Shown here piece after piece: positions 8,147 through 16,388 of a stretch of DNA of 64,000 nt. Every line of letters begins with the position of its first letter. The stretch's first letter is position 1. Made by a program: the position numbers and the translations under genes. Source of the DNA: Sporomusaceae bacterium UBA7701 (GTDB taxonomy: Bacteria; Bacillota; Negativicutes; Sporomusales; UBA7701); contig DLGF01000024.1 of the NCBI GenBank assembly GCA_002482545.1, positions 34,137-98,136 on the forward strand, in the 5' to 3' direction. The notes under the pieces were generated by a model. That model made no database searches. It saw nothing but the letters and a program-made list of their open reading frames with translations, and had not been told where the DNA came from.

Positions 8147-9196
8147 TTAGTGACCGCCTCCCACTTTCGTCAGCGCGTAGAGGATGACTCCGTTGCTGAC
8201 GATGATGCGGATAATTTCGGACAGGTTGCCCACATTCATTGCGGCGTTGATGACCGGAAGCGAAACGGTAAGCAAAGCCTGAAACAAAATCGTCCCTGAC
8301 ACAACATGGGCAATGGTGGCTTTCCGGGCCGAGGCGCCGCCGATCAATACCGCGGCAGTTGCCGCAAACGGCATCATCAGCGGCGCTTGGTAGAGCTGGA
8401 GGAAACCGAAGCTCTGGGCGTACACCAGCATCCCGATGCCGCCTAAAACGGTGGAAATGACCGTGCCGATCATCCGCTGCCGGTTGACGTTGATGCCTGA
8501 AGCGGCGGCGAATTTCGGGTTGTCCCCGGCGGCCGCCATGGCCACCCCGGTTTTGGACTTGAGGAACAGCCACATTAAGAGGCAAAATAGGGCAAAGAAC
8601 AGGACCGCACCGGTGGGGAGCTTCGAGCCGAAGAACGGAATGGCGAATAAATCGTCCAGCACTTTGGCGTATCTGCCGGAGAGGGCGATGGTCGTCCGGA
8701 GCCCCGCGCCGCCGATCGCCCAGATCATTTCCGGACTCTTGAAGGGCAGGAGCAGCCAGCCGATCGACATGAGGGACACGACGGAGAAGCCCAGGTAGGT
8801 GCCGACCGTCATTTCGTCCCCTTTAACCTTGTTAAGAATCCAGCCGTAAGCATAGCCCATGATTGCGGAAAGCGGAATGGACATAACTACCGCCCACAAA
8901 AAAGCAGACATTCCGCGCATATCGAGTTCAATGGCGATACAACCGGCCAGCAGGCCGGTGATGATCCCCAGCGACAGGCCGAAGTTCAGGCCGGTGCCGG
9001 AAACAATGCTGGGCACCATGGCCAGGACTAAAATGCCGTTCATCGCAATGCGCACCGTGGAGTCGGCCAGCATGGCCGCCACATCCTGCTTTTGCATGAA
9101 GGCGCCAATGAAAAAAATAGCCAGCATCAGACTGATGCAAACCTTCGGGAAGCCATACTTGTCGGTAAGCTTTTTCCATAAAGCCATCGGATTCAT
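8147..9196 (-). CDS. ABC transporter permease, branched-chain/BPD type (RbsC/YufP-like), first copy
   Basis: This 349-aa integral membrane protein carries about nine hydrophobic spans and the class segments GLNFGLSLGIITG and AAAGDNPKFAAASGI. ATG at 9196 follows the ATPase stop by two bases, so translation is tightly coupled. With the next gene it would form the membrane channel of a DUF3798-linked importer. Bacillus yufNOPQ (nucleoside/guanosine uptake) has the same gene plan, but the binding protein here belongs to a different family. Confidence 0.85.
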   Translation of the reverse strand: MNPMALWKKLTDKYGFPKVCISLMLAIFFIGAFMQKQDVAAMLADSTVRIAMNGILVLAMVPSIVSGTGLNFGLSLGIITGLLAGCIAIELDMRGMSAFLWAVVMSIPLSAIMGYAYGWILNKVKGDEMTVGTYLGFSVVSLMSIGWLLLPFKSPEMIWAIGGAGLRTTIALSGRYAKVLDDLFAIPFFGSKLPTGAVLFFALFCLLMWLFLKSKTGVAMAAAGDNPKFAAASGINVNRQRMIGTVISTVLGGIGMLVYAQSFGFLQLYQAPLMMPFAATAAVLIGGASARKATIAHVVSGTILFQALLTVSLPVINAAMNVGNLSEIIRIIVSNGVILYALTKVGGGH

Positions 9197-9198
9197 GG

Positions 9199-10803
9199 TT
9201 ATACGGCCTCCTCTCGGGTACTATACTTCCCGGCCATCGCCAACCCGTAGTCCAGGTCGGACGCGAGCGGGCTGAGAACCGTTTCAATCCGGCCCTCGTA
9301 GACAATGGCAATCCGGTCGCAGATCGAGCGGAGTTCGCCCAGTTCGGACGACGTAACCACGACGGTCATCCCAAGCTCCCGGTTGAGCTTTACGATGAGG
9401 TCAAGCACCAGTTTCTTGGCGCCGATGTCAATGCCCCGGGTCGGTTCGGAGACGAACAGGATCTCGGGTTCCATGGTGAGCGCCCTGGCCACACATACCT
9501 TCTGCTGATTGCCGCCGCTAAGCCGCCGGGTGATCTGGGTCGGTCCGGTGCAGCGGATATCAAGGTCTTTGATCATTTGCAGGGCATGAGCGCGGATGCG
9601 TTTGTCGTCCGCCATCTGAATCGCCTGGATCCCCAGGAAAGACTTCAGGAATTTCCCGCGGATCTGCATCGCGGTCATGGCGATGTTGTATTCGATGGAA
9701 GTGTCGAGAAGCAGTCCCACGCCCCTCCGGTCTTCCGACACAAAGGCCAGTTTATTCTCAATAGCGGTGCGGGGGCTGTTGAGCGCCAGCTTTTCCTTCC
9801 CCTTATAGACTTCGCCGGTCGACGGATAAAGGCCCATGATGCCGTTGGCAATGCCGATTTTGCCTTGGCCGGCTAAGCCGCCCAAGCCCAGAACCTCGCC
9901 CTTCTTGATATCGAGGCTGATGTTTTTCACCATCTCGCCCGGCATGGTTACCGTCAGGTTGCGGATGGAGAGCGCGATTTCCTCATTATCGGCCGCTTCC
10001 TTCGCCGTGGTGGTGATCCGCTCGATTTTCCGCCCAACCATCATCTCGGCGATTTTTTCGATGGTAGCCTCTTCCTGGGTCATGAAGCCGACCTTCTCGC
10101 CATCCCGCAGAACCGTAATGCTGTTGGCGACCGCCAATACCTCGTCCAGCCGGTGCGTAATAAATAAAATGGCAATTCCCCTGGCGGCGAGTTTTTTCAT
10201 GGCGTCGAGCAGCTTATCCGCTTCGCTTTCGGCGAGCACCGCCGTGGGTTCGTCGAAAACCAGCAGCTTGATGTTCTCCTTGTCGATCTCCCTGGCAATT
10301 TCGACGAACTGCATATAGCCAACCGGAAGCCCGGCGATGGGCAGCCAGTCGTCAACGTTCATTCCCAGGGTCTGCAGGGCTTTCTGGGCATCCTTCCGCA
10401 TCGCCGGGACGTCCAGCGATTTCAGGCTGTCGCCCATGATCCGGCTGATGGGATTGTGTTTGGTGATTTCCCGGTTGAGCTTGATATTCTCGGTGATCGT
10501 AAAGCCGGGCAGCAGCATGAACTCCTGGTGCACCATACCGATGCCCAGGTCGAGAGCCGCTTTCGGCGATTTGATTTCGACCGGTTTGCCGTCGAAAACA
10601 ACTTGTCCCTTGATTCCGCCTGTGGCGTAGATGACAGGCATGCCGAACAGGATGTTCATCAGGGTCGACTTGCCGGCGCCATTTTCTCCCACCAGGGCAT
10701 GGATTTCGCCGGGTTTAACATTCAGAGTGACACCTTTCAATACGCGGTTGCCGAAGTATTCTTTTTCGATGTTGCGCAACTCGAGCAAGAATCCTGCGTC
10801 CAT
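9199..10803 (-). CDS. dual-domain ABC ATPase (RbsA/MglA/YufO type)
   Basis: The roughly 534-aa protein holds two ABC cassettes. The first has an intact Walker A (GENGAGKST) and Walker B (LLVFDEPTAVL) but a degenerate signature. The second has a degenerate Walker A (GLAGQGKIG), an intact signature (LSGGNQQKVCVARAL) and VSEPTRGID in place of a normal Walker B. This asymmetry is usual for sugar/nucleoside importers of this type and implies one active site. ATG 10803 lies six bases after GGGGG; the ATG at 10809 is too close to it. The gene drives uptake through the two permeases that follow. Confidence 0.9.
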   Translation of the reverse strand: MDAGFLLELRNIEKEYFGNRVLKGVTLNVKPGEIHALVGENGAGKSTLMNILFGMPVIYATGGIKGQVVFDGKPVEIKSPKAALDLGIGMVHQEFMLLPGFTITENIKLNREITKHNPISRIMGDSLKSLDVPAMRKDAQKALQTLGMNVDDWLPIAGLPVGYMQFVEIAREIDKENIKLLVFDEPTAVLAESEADKLLDAMKKLAARGIAILFITHRLDEVLAVANSITVLRDGEKVGFMTQEEATIEKIAEMMVGRKIERITTTAKEAADNEEIALSIRNLTVTMPGEMVKNISLDIKKGEVLGLGGLAGQGKIGIANGIMGLYPSTGEVYKGKEKLALNSPRTAIENKLAFVSEDRRGVGLLLDTSIEYNIAMTAMQIRGKFLKSFLGIQAIQMADDKRIRAHALQMIKDLDIRCTGPTQITRRLSGGNQQKVCVARALTMEPEILFVSEPTRGIDIGAKKLVLDLIVKLNRELGMTVVVTSSELGELRSICDRIAIVYEGRIETVLSPLASDLDYGLAMAGKYSTREEAV

Positions 10804-10837
10804 TGTCATCCCCCTTGCCTAGAATTGAAACCCCCAC

Positions 10838-10878
10838 ACATATATTAAGGTTGCTATGACAGCAACCTTAATATATGT
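10838..10878 (-). terminator. 18-bp perfect hairpin between binding-protein and ATPase genes
   Basis: Bases 10838-10855 and 10861-10878 are perfectly complementary, with a 5-nt loop. On the minus strand the hairpin lies just after the DUF3798 gene and is followed by a G-run and TTTC rather than a clean T tract. It probably acts as an attenuator or 3' stabiliser, so that the binding protein is made in excess over the transporter. Confidence 0.65.
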
Positions 10879-10904
10879 ATTATGAGTTGTGGTTTAGGCT
10901 GGTT

Positions 10905-12059
10905 CTAGAAAGTAATGTAGTCGCTGAGAATCAGGTAGAAGTTGTCGAAAGCGACGTCCTTACCGTCTTTGTCCTTGCCTTTGTAGGTGCTGAGCTTAAT
11001 TTCCTTGCCGGTAATGTCGGACATTTTCTTGAGCATGGCGTCTTTATCGTTTTTGTTCTTAATTTTGCCTTCTGTCCAATCTTTCGCGTACTCAACGCCG
11101 GCTTCGACAAACAGCATGTTCATCGGGATGGGCCAGGTGGCGAAACGGCCGGTGCCGTTCTTTTCCGCCACTTTGGCTTTAATTTGTTCTACCAGGTAAG
11201 GAACATCGCCGGCTTTTTCAGGCGGAATCTTGATGCCGAGGGCTCCGGGATAGCCATGGAACGGGCTCGGGCAGCATTGCTGCGCGTCGATGGCGCCGGT
11301 TTCGAGAACAGCCTTGATCAGCGGTTCCTGCATAGCGCAGTTGGTGCTGAAGAAGTTGGTTTCCTTGCCGAATTCTTTCACTTTTCTCGGCACATCTTCC
11401 AGGATGAACTGCTGAGCGCCGGGAACGCCGGCGTCGCCCAACGGATCGGGAGCGGTGGCGTCGATGAATTTCAGGCCGAGTTTTTCGCACTCGGTCTTCA
11501 TGATTTCTCTTCTTTGGGCCAGGAGCGGGTAAGACATATGGCGCGGGAAAGAGTAGTGCACGAAGGTTTTAGCGCCCATTTTCTTGGCTTGCTGCGGAAT
11601 GGTGTAGCCCATGGCCAGTTCGTCCGGCTGGAGGACGATATCGGCCTTTTTGGCGATCATGTCCGGGTCTTCGGCTGCGGTAGCCGCGATCAGCAGCATG
11701 TCTTGGCGTTTTTCCTTAACCTTTTCGAAGGCTGCTGCAGCGCCGGGAACCGCTTGGCACATAATGATCGCTTTTACATCAGGATCGGCGGCGAACGCCA
11801 GCATGTTGGCAATCGTGGTTTCCTGTTCCTTCATAAAGTTGTCGGGGTAGGTCTTCATCGGGATAACTTCTTTGCCATACTTTTTGGCCATTTTCTCAGC
11901 TGCCCGGAATTCTTCTTCATTTTGGGCAACCGTACCGGTCATGACGCCGATTTTAATCTTTTTCTGGCCGTCTGAAGCCGGTGTCGAGGACCCGCCACAA
12001 CCTGCAAGACCAACAATGAAAACGACTGCAAGGAGTAGCGCTAACCCTTTCTTGAACAA
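10905..12059 (-). CDS. DUF3798 substrate-binding lipoprotein
   Basis: The mature protein fits the DUF3798 family of periplasmic-binding-protein-like lipoproteins (IKIGVMTGTVAQNEEEFRAAE, later QQCCPSPFHGYPGAL). The signal peptide ends in the lipobox VGLAGC. TTG at 12059 is preferred: GGAGGG at 12067-12072 stands seven bases before it, giving MFKKGLALLL (384 aa). The in-frame ATG at 12074 has no ribosome-binding site, because that GGAGGG falls inside its reading frame. The ligand is unknown. Promoter-proximal position and the hairpin that follows fit high expression as the receptor of the downstream ABC importer. Confidence 0.85.
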   Translation of the reverse strand: MFKKGLALLLAVVFIVGLAGCGGSSTPASDGQKKIKIGVMTGTVAQNEEEFRAAEKMAKKYGKEVIPMKTYPDNFMKEQETTIANMLAFAADPDVKAIIMCQAVPGAAAAFEKVKEKRQDMLLIAATAAEDPDMIAKKADIVLQPDELAMGYTIPQQAKKMGAKTFVHYSFPRHMSYPLLAQRREIMKTECEKLGLKFIDATAPDPLGDAGVPGAQQFILEDVPRKVKEFGKETNFFSTNCAMQEPLIKAVLETGAIDAQQCCPSPFHGYPGALGIKIPPEKAGDVPYLVEQIKAKVAEKNGTGRFATWPIPMNMLFVEAGVEYAKDWTEGKIKNKNDKDAMLKKMSDITGKEIKLSTYKGKDKDGKDVAFDNFYLILSDYITF

Positions 12060-12090
12060 GTCCAATCCCTCCATTGACTTTTTTTATAAG

Positions 12091-12119
12091 GAAAGAAAGA
12101 TTCCAAGAACCTTTCTTTC
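12091..12119 (-). repeat. inverted repeat in the DUF3798 leader
   Basis: GAAAGAAAGATTC (12091-12103) pairs with 12107-12119 with one mismatch and a 3-nt loop, 32 bp before the proposed start codon. No T-run follows on either strand, so it is more likely a leader hairpin than a terminator. Confidence 0.4.
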
Positions 12120-12157
12120 GATACCGCTACACATCCATTTAATTGGCATAACCGGTA

Positions 12158-12175
12158 AAATGACGAGCGTCATTT
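12158..12175. promoter_or_regulatory. palindromic operator candidate upstream of the DUF3798 operon
   Basis: AAATGACG-AG-CGTCATTT is a perfect 8-bp inverted repeat about 100 bp before the lipoprotein start. A minus-strand TTGACT (about 12205-12210) stands upstream. The symmetry and position fit a repressor or activator site; the regulator is not identifiable. Confidence 0.45.
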
Positions 12176-12179
12176 CCAA

Positions 12180-12740
12180 TTATCATGGTAAACTCTCCTA
12201 AATTCCAAGTCAATAAATATTTACAGACAATAATGAAAAAACAGAATATTCGGCAAACAGTTCAGCAGGGTCCCTTCTGGAAGGACAAGGAATATAATTG
12301 CCCACAATTTACACTACTTACATTAATTGCTATGGATATTCACCCCTTCTTTACCAAAAATATCACACAGTGGTAAAACAAGGATGCATCTATAGTATAC
12401 CGAAAAAATTACAATTAGAAAATGGTCTTTTTTATAAATATGAAAAATTTGTGAATATTGTCGAAATATTTTATACAATTATAAAAAATGTCCCCTATTC
12501 TCACACCCTTGTATATTACCAGTGCAATGTCTTTAGCAAAAAAATGTTTTTTTGTGAAGATCGTTATAAATTATTGTCAAATAGTCGCAGATATGTCTGT
12601 CTCCCAAGAAAAGCGGCAGGCCCCGCCTTCCCCTCCCCGCCTATCCGGATTACGGCAAAAAGGCCGCCGGTCGGCAGCCTTCATCCATAATTTTCCTATT
12701 CATCAATATAAGCAGTGACAATAATATTAGGAAGAGATTA
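12180..12740. other. AT-rich intergenic region without supported genes
   Basis: About 560 bp is much richer in A+T than its surroundings. Frames of 60-130 codons occur on the plus strand (for example 12185-12376 and 12298-12690), but they lack ribosome-binding sites, recognisable domains and typical codon use. The region probably carries the promoter of the DUF3798 operon and the 3' end of the yneA-like transcript. I see no other structure in it. Confidence 0.6.
12656..12681 (-). terminator. terminator of the yneA-like gene
   Basis: On the minus strand a 10-bp stem with one mismatch (12672-12681 with 12660-12669) is followed by TTTTTGCC. It lies about 145 bp past the stop codon. Confidence 0.6.
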
Positions 12741-12826
12741 TATCGCTTCTCCATCGATTCGCCGACGCAGCTGAACGCCGCAAAATGGATCACCGCGTCA
12801 AAAGCAAGAATAGCCGAGCGCCAGGG

Positions 12827-13189
12827 TCAAAGATTCAGTCGCTGGCTCAGCCGGGCGATAAAGGTGTCGCCGGTCGCCGGCTTCGCCGGAATTTTAAGGG
12901 CCTGGCCGGGATGGATCTGGGCTGTGGGAGCCAGACCGTTTATTTCACGGATAGCTGCGATTGTCCTGCGGATATCCGTATTTTCACTCGCGCTATGGGC
13001 CGCAATCGACCACAGGGAATCGCCCTGACTGACATAAACCACCCGGTACGGGTGACCGGGGCGGTATTCGCTTCCGGCTCCGGAAACCTCATCCAAAGCC
13101 GACAGACAAAATAGCAAAGCGAGCACCAGCACGCAGATTTTTAATTTGGATTCATCTTTTGCTTCATAATCGTTCCGCCTGTTTTGCAC
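12827..13189 (-). CDS. yneA: SOS-induced LysM cell-division inhibitor, YneA-like
   Basis: The 120-aa product has one N-terminal hydrophobic segment (KICVLVLALLFCLSAL) and one LysM domain (YVSQGDSLWSIAAH ... NGLAPTAQIHPGQALKIP). This is the architecture of YneA, the membrane-anchored, septum-acting inhibitor made during the Bacillus SOS response. The gene is divergent from lexA, as in Bacillus, and its promoter holds LexA boxes. GTG at 13189 is six bases after GAGGTG. Longer frames run into the operator region and were rejected. Division inhibition is inferred from synteny, regulation and domains; another LysM wall protein is possible. Confidence 0.8.
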   Translation of the reverse strand: MQNRRNDYEAKDESKLKICVLVLALLFCLSALDEVSGAGSEYRPGHPYRVVYVSQGDSLWSIAAHSASENTDIRRTIAAIREINGLAPTAQIHPGQALKIPAKPATGDTFIARLSQRLNL

Positions 13190-13202
13190 AGCTATCACCT
13201 CT

Positions 13203-13216
13203 CGAATATATGTTCG
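13203..13216. promoter_or_regulatory. LexA box 1
   Basis: CGAATATATGTTCG differs from the consensus CGAACATATGTTCG at one base. It lies just before the yneA-like start codon. Confidence 0.88.
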
Positions 13217-13229
13217 CTTTAATGATTTT

Positions 13230-13258
13230 ATCATATCACAGTACATATGTTCGGTCAA
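13230..13258 (-). promoter_or_regulatory. promoter of the yneA-like gene with LexA box 2
   Basis: On the minus strand TTGACC (13253-13258) and TATGAT (13230-13235) are separated by 17 bp. A second LexA box at 13240-13253 (core ACATATGTTCG, two mismatches in the left arm) fills the spacer, so LexA should block RNA polymerase directly. Confidence 0.8.
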
Positions 13259-13277
13259 GCAATAAACCCCGCTTTTT

Positions 13278-13291
13278 CGAACAAATGTTTG
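13278..13291. promoter_or_regulatory. LexA box 3, overlapping the lexA -35
   Basis: CGAACAAATGTTTG differs from consensus at two positions and overlaps the -35 hexamer of lexA by three bases, giving autoregulation. Confidence 0.83.
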
Positions 13292-13317
13292 CGTTTCTTT
13301 CCAGTACCTGCTATAAT
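13289..13317 (+). promoter_or_regulatory. lexA promoter
   Basis: TTGCGT (13289-13294) and a perfect TATAAT (13312-13317) are separated by 17 bp, 55 bp before the lexA start codon. Confidence 0.85.
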
Positions 13318-13371
13318 GAAACAAGAAAAATAGCGTCATTGCTGGCAAATTGGGTTGGGAGATGAGCGATT

Positions 13372-13995
13372 ATGGACAATAAGGAACAATTTTTAAGCTC
13401 CCGTCAGAAGCAAATTTTTGCTTACATTAAAGATACTTTACGCGCTAAAGGCTACCCGCCTTCGGTCCGGGAAATCGGCGAGGCGGTGGGGCTCAGCTCG
13501 AGTTCCACCGTCCACAGTCATCTGGAAAAACTGGAGGAAATGGGCCTTATCCGCAGGGACCCGACAAAACCCCGGGCAATCGACATTCTGGAAGAAGCCC
13601 CCTGGCGTCAGAAAGCAGTCACTCCCGTCCCCCTGGTCGGCAGGGTCACAGCCGGGCAGCCCATCCTGGCGGTAGAAAACATTGAGGAGACTTATCCCCT
13701 GCCCACCGAGCTGGTGGGCGATGAAAGCGTGTTTATGCTCACCGTTCAGGGCGAGAGCATGATCAACGCCGGTATTCTCGACGGCGATTACGTGCTTGTG
13801 CGGGATCAGGATACGGCGCGCAACGGTGAGATTGTCGTGGCGCTGATTGATGACGAGGAAGCGACCGTCAAGCGGTTTTTCCGGGAGAAAGACTGCATCC
13901 GGCTTCAACCGGAGAACAACTATATGGACCCCATCTATTCACGGAATGTAACCATTCTCGGCAAGGTAATCGGTGTATTCCGCCGGATATCCTGA
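13372..13995 (+). CDS. lexA: SOS repressor LexA
   Basis: The 207-aa protein has the winged-helix N-terminal domain ([13 protein letters not shown] ... [16 protein letters not shown]) and a C-terminal S24 peptidase domain. The self-cleavage Ala-Gly is in RVTAGQP, the catalytic Ser in QGESM and the catalytic Lys in EATVKRFF. It represses SOS genes until RecA filaments trigger autocleavage. It should control itself, the divergent yneA-like gene and recA (box at 47781) within this window. Confidence 0.97.
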   Translation: MDNKEQFLSSRQKQIFAYIKDTLRAKGYPPSVREIGEAVGLSSSSTVHSHLEKLEEMGLIRRDPTKPRAIDILEEAPWRQKAVTPVPLVGRVTAGQPILAVENIEETYPLPTELVGDESVFMLTVQGESMINAGILDGDYVLVRDQDTARNGEIVVALIDDEEATVKRFFREKDCIRLQPENNYMDPIYSRNVTILGKVIGVFRRIS

Positions 13996-14007
13996 GTCCG
14001 GCGTCAA

Positions 14008-14030
14008 AGAGGGCTGAAGCCCTCTTTTCT
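14008..14030 (+). terminator. lexA terminator
   Basis: AGAGGGCT-GA-AGCCCTCT is followed by TTTCT, 13 bp after the lexA stop. Confidence 0.85.
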
Positions 14031-14059
14031 CATTCAAGGTTGTGGCAATGGCAAGTTCC

Positions 14060-14111
14060 GCTTAAAGCAAAGAGAACGCGTGGCTCACCACGCGTTCTCT
14101 TTGCTTTAAGC
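14060..14111. terminator. 24-bp bidirectional hairpin between lexA and vanW
   Basis: 14060-14083 and 14088-14111 are perfect complements with a 4-nt loop. The hairpin lies between converging genes and is unusually long; it ends the VanW transcript and backs up the lexA terminator. Confidence 0.8.
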
Positions 14112-14128
14112 TATTTCGGGGCTGTCAT

Positions 14129-15517
14129 TTATTTGGTGGTTTGGGGCGGGGCCTTGGTGCCCACGCGGACCACCCGATCTTCCGGGGCAAATTCGTCGTT
14201 CGCCAGGAATTCCCGGTCAATTTCCCGGCCATTCGCGTATTTTATCCGATGGGTAGTGACCTGAAAACCCTTCTGCCCTTCGACTTCTATGACCTCTTTT
14301 CCCAGTTCGAGTTGCGGGTCTTGCTTGACAACGGTATTGGGCTCAAGTACCTTCTTATCGGTAGCGACAACGGCAATATCAGCCGGCGCCGATTTTTGCC
14401 GGCCCAGCAGGTAAACGGTAAGCTGTCCATAACCAAGGTCCGCCAGCACATATATATTAGCGGCGCCGGTGTTTTTGAATTTAAAGTCCAGCAGATTGTC
14501 GGCCACCGTGGCGTCCTGTCCCAAAGGTACATAGCCCGGAGGGCGGAAATGCGCGGTGCGTTCAACAATGGCCAAATCAGCGAACAGCGCGGCGTTATAA
14601 AGGGTGCTGCTCACCTGGCACACTCCGCCGCCCCAGTCCGGCAACAGCTTGCCGTTGATAAAAACCGGGGCCTCCTTATAGCCGTACTGGGCGAGGCGCG
14701 GTCCCACATGGGCGTTGAACGAGAATACTTCGCCTTTGCGGATCAGGACCCCGCTGACGTTTCTGACCGCCAGCGAAATGTTCTGGGTCCGGTTGCGGTC
14801 GGAAGGATCAAATTGGGTGGTGTAGGACGAGAGAACCCCGTCGATGTCCTCAAGATCGCGGGCAAAGAGGTCCGGAGCCACTTCTTCCACGGAAATGGCG
14901 ACTGTACAGGGGATGCTTGCGTTCAGTTTCGCGGCGATCGTTGACATGGTTTTGGTGATGTCCGTCTTGCGGCCGATCGATTCCGGCGCAATGACGACTG
15001 ACGAGTGGACCAGAGCGACCGAGGCGTTTCTGGGTTCCTTGTCGATGGTCTTGGCAATCGCGGCCAAACGGGAAAGAAGCTTGGCGGAATCGAAGGATGG
15101 CGTCATGGGAACGGTATACCCCTGATTTACGGTGAGATAACGCTCTTGCAGGCGATAAAATATGTTTCCGGTGCGACCGACGGCATAAGCCTGACGGGCC
15201 AGCGCCGGGGCGTCGATGCCGAGCCCCACTTCCTCGGCGCTGACGGACCACACCTGGTTCTGGTAAGTAAGCGTGAGCGGAGGCTGTTCAACCCGTTCCC
15301 GGAAAGTACCGGCTATCTTGGCTTCAGCAGCTTGGACCGACAGGCTTCCCACGTCGATATCGCCTATCTTTACGCCGTCGTATATGCCGTCGGTGACGGT
15401 AAAAGCGGCATTGACCGCAAAGGTGCCCATCAAACTGATAATAACGATGACAGCCAGAAAAAACATCAAGTTCCTGGCAGGGGGCTTTTTGGCTGTTTCA
15501 GGCTGCACAGCAGGCAC
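14129..15517 (-). CDS. VanW-family protein with peptidoglycan-binding-like and G5 domains
   Basis: The 462-aa protein has one N-terminal membrane anchor (about residues 18-38). PG_binding_4-like repeats follow, then the VanW domain (GGGVCQVSSTLYNAALFADL, LLDFKFKN) around residues 240-370, and a C-terminal G5-like domain (EVIEVEGQKGFQV ... ANGREIDREFL). Such YoaR-like proteins face the cell wall; their biochemical role is unknown, though VanW is linked to glycopeptide-resistance clusters. GTG at 15517 follows AGGATGGGAT. It is not overlapped by its neighbours and has its own terminator. Confidence 0.88.
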   Translation of the reverse strand: MPAVQPETAKKPPARNLMFFLAVIVIISLMGTFAVNAAFTVTDGIYDGVKIGDIDVGSLSVQAAEAKIAGTFRERVEQPPLTLTYQNQVWSVSAEEVGLGIDAPALARQAYAVGRTGNIFYRLQERYLTVNQGYTVPMTPSFDSAKLLSRLAAIAKTIDKEPRNASVALVHSSVVIAPESIGRKTDITKTMSTIAAKLNASIPCTVAISVEEVAPDLFARDLEDIDGVLSSYTTQFDPSDRNRTQNISLAVRNVSGVLIRKGEVFSFNAHVGPRLAQYGYKEAPVFINGKLLPDWGGGVCQVSSTLYNAALFADLAIVERTAHFRPPGYVPLGQDATVADNLLDFKFKNTGAANIYVLADLGYGQLTVYLLGRQKSAPADIAVVATDKKVLEPNTVVKQDPQLELGKEVIEVEGQKGFQVTTHRIKYANGREIDREFLANDEFAPEDRVVRVGTKAPPQTTK

Positions 15518-15575
15518 ATCCCATCCTGGTAATTAGTATATAAGCGAAGCCCCCGCCGGCAGCGGGGACTTAACC

Positions 15576-16349
15576 TTAGATGCTCATGGATAATTCAACG
15601 AACTTTCCGGCCAGTTTGGCTTTTTGAATAACCTCTTCGGTTATTTCCCCGCCCTGGTCGACGATGAGGACGCCGTTGTCGGTTTCAATGCGCCGGGTGG
15701 CTTTTTTGCCCAGCAGATACTTCCGCTGTTTATCGTCGAACTTCTTGGCGGTGTCGTCGCTGTTATCACCCGCAGGTGCCGCAGGAGGGGCAGCGGGTGG
15801 TTCTGCCGGAGCCGAGGGAGCAGCAGCCGGAACTGCGGCAACCGGGGCGGCCGCAGGAGCCGGGGCGGCTTTGACCACCGCAGCATTATCCGAGTCGGCT
15901 ACAATGACGACTTCTTTCCCGAAAGTGATGACGCGGGAACCGGGGATGGTGATGGTTTCGCCTTTGGTTTCGGCAACATCGCAGCTGGCGATCGCCCCTG
16001 CGTCGTCGATGGTGATTTCCGCTATTTTACCCTGGAAGCGGCCGGTTTTTGTCAGAACTTTCGCCCCGATGACCTTGACGTCAGCCGCCAGGAGTTTTTC
16101 CATCTCCGGTACGTTGGCCAGCGTCATAATCTGATTGCTACTTTCAACGGTTATCGCGTTTTCGCCGATTCCGGCTACAGCGGCAAACGGCAGCAGTTTC
16201 GCGCCGAGGTACCACTTGCCGTCTTCCACCGCAATGGCGGCCACGGCGCCCTGCGAAGGATCAATAACCAAGCCTTTGGCGGTCCCCAGCTCGCTGCCTT
16301 CGCTAATGCTGATCACTGGCAAACCCAGAATGTCGACACTTTTTTTCAT
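15576..16349 (-). CDS. PRC-barrel domain protein with Ala/Pro linker
   Basis: The 257-aa protein holds two PRC-barrel-like repeats (about residues 5-80, with GLPVISISEGSELGTAKGLV, and 85-155). An Ala/Pro-rich disordered linker (about 160-200) leads to a C-terminal beta segment (KYLLGKKATRRIETDNGVLIVDQGG). It has no signal peptide and AGGAGG precedes ATG. PRC-barrels occur in RimM and in photosynthetic H subunits as protein-RNA or protein-protein adaptors; no specific role is evident. It lies between the TPR membrane protein upstream and vanW. Confidence 0.8.
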   Translation of the reverse strand: MKKSVDILGLPVISISEGSELGTAKGLVIDPSQGAVAAIAVEDGKWYLGAKLLPFAAVAGIGENAITVESSNQIMTLANVPEMEKLLAADVKVIGAKVLTKTGRFQGKIAEITIDDAGAIASCDVAETKGETITIPGSRVITFGKEVVIVADSDNAAVVKAAPAPAAAPVAAVPAAAPSAPAEPPAAPPAAPAGDNSDDTAKKFDDKQRKYLLGKKATRRIETDNGVLIVDQGGEITEEVIQKAKLAGKFVELSMSI

Positions 16350-16388
16350 CCGATTACCTCCTAAATTAATGGTTGAAATTATAAGTTC

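Noticed and set aside
12185..12690. Two overlapping plus-strand frames in the AT-rich spacer
   Set aside because: No ribosome-binding site or domain, low-complexity composition; the region is more likely regulatory.
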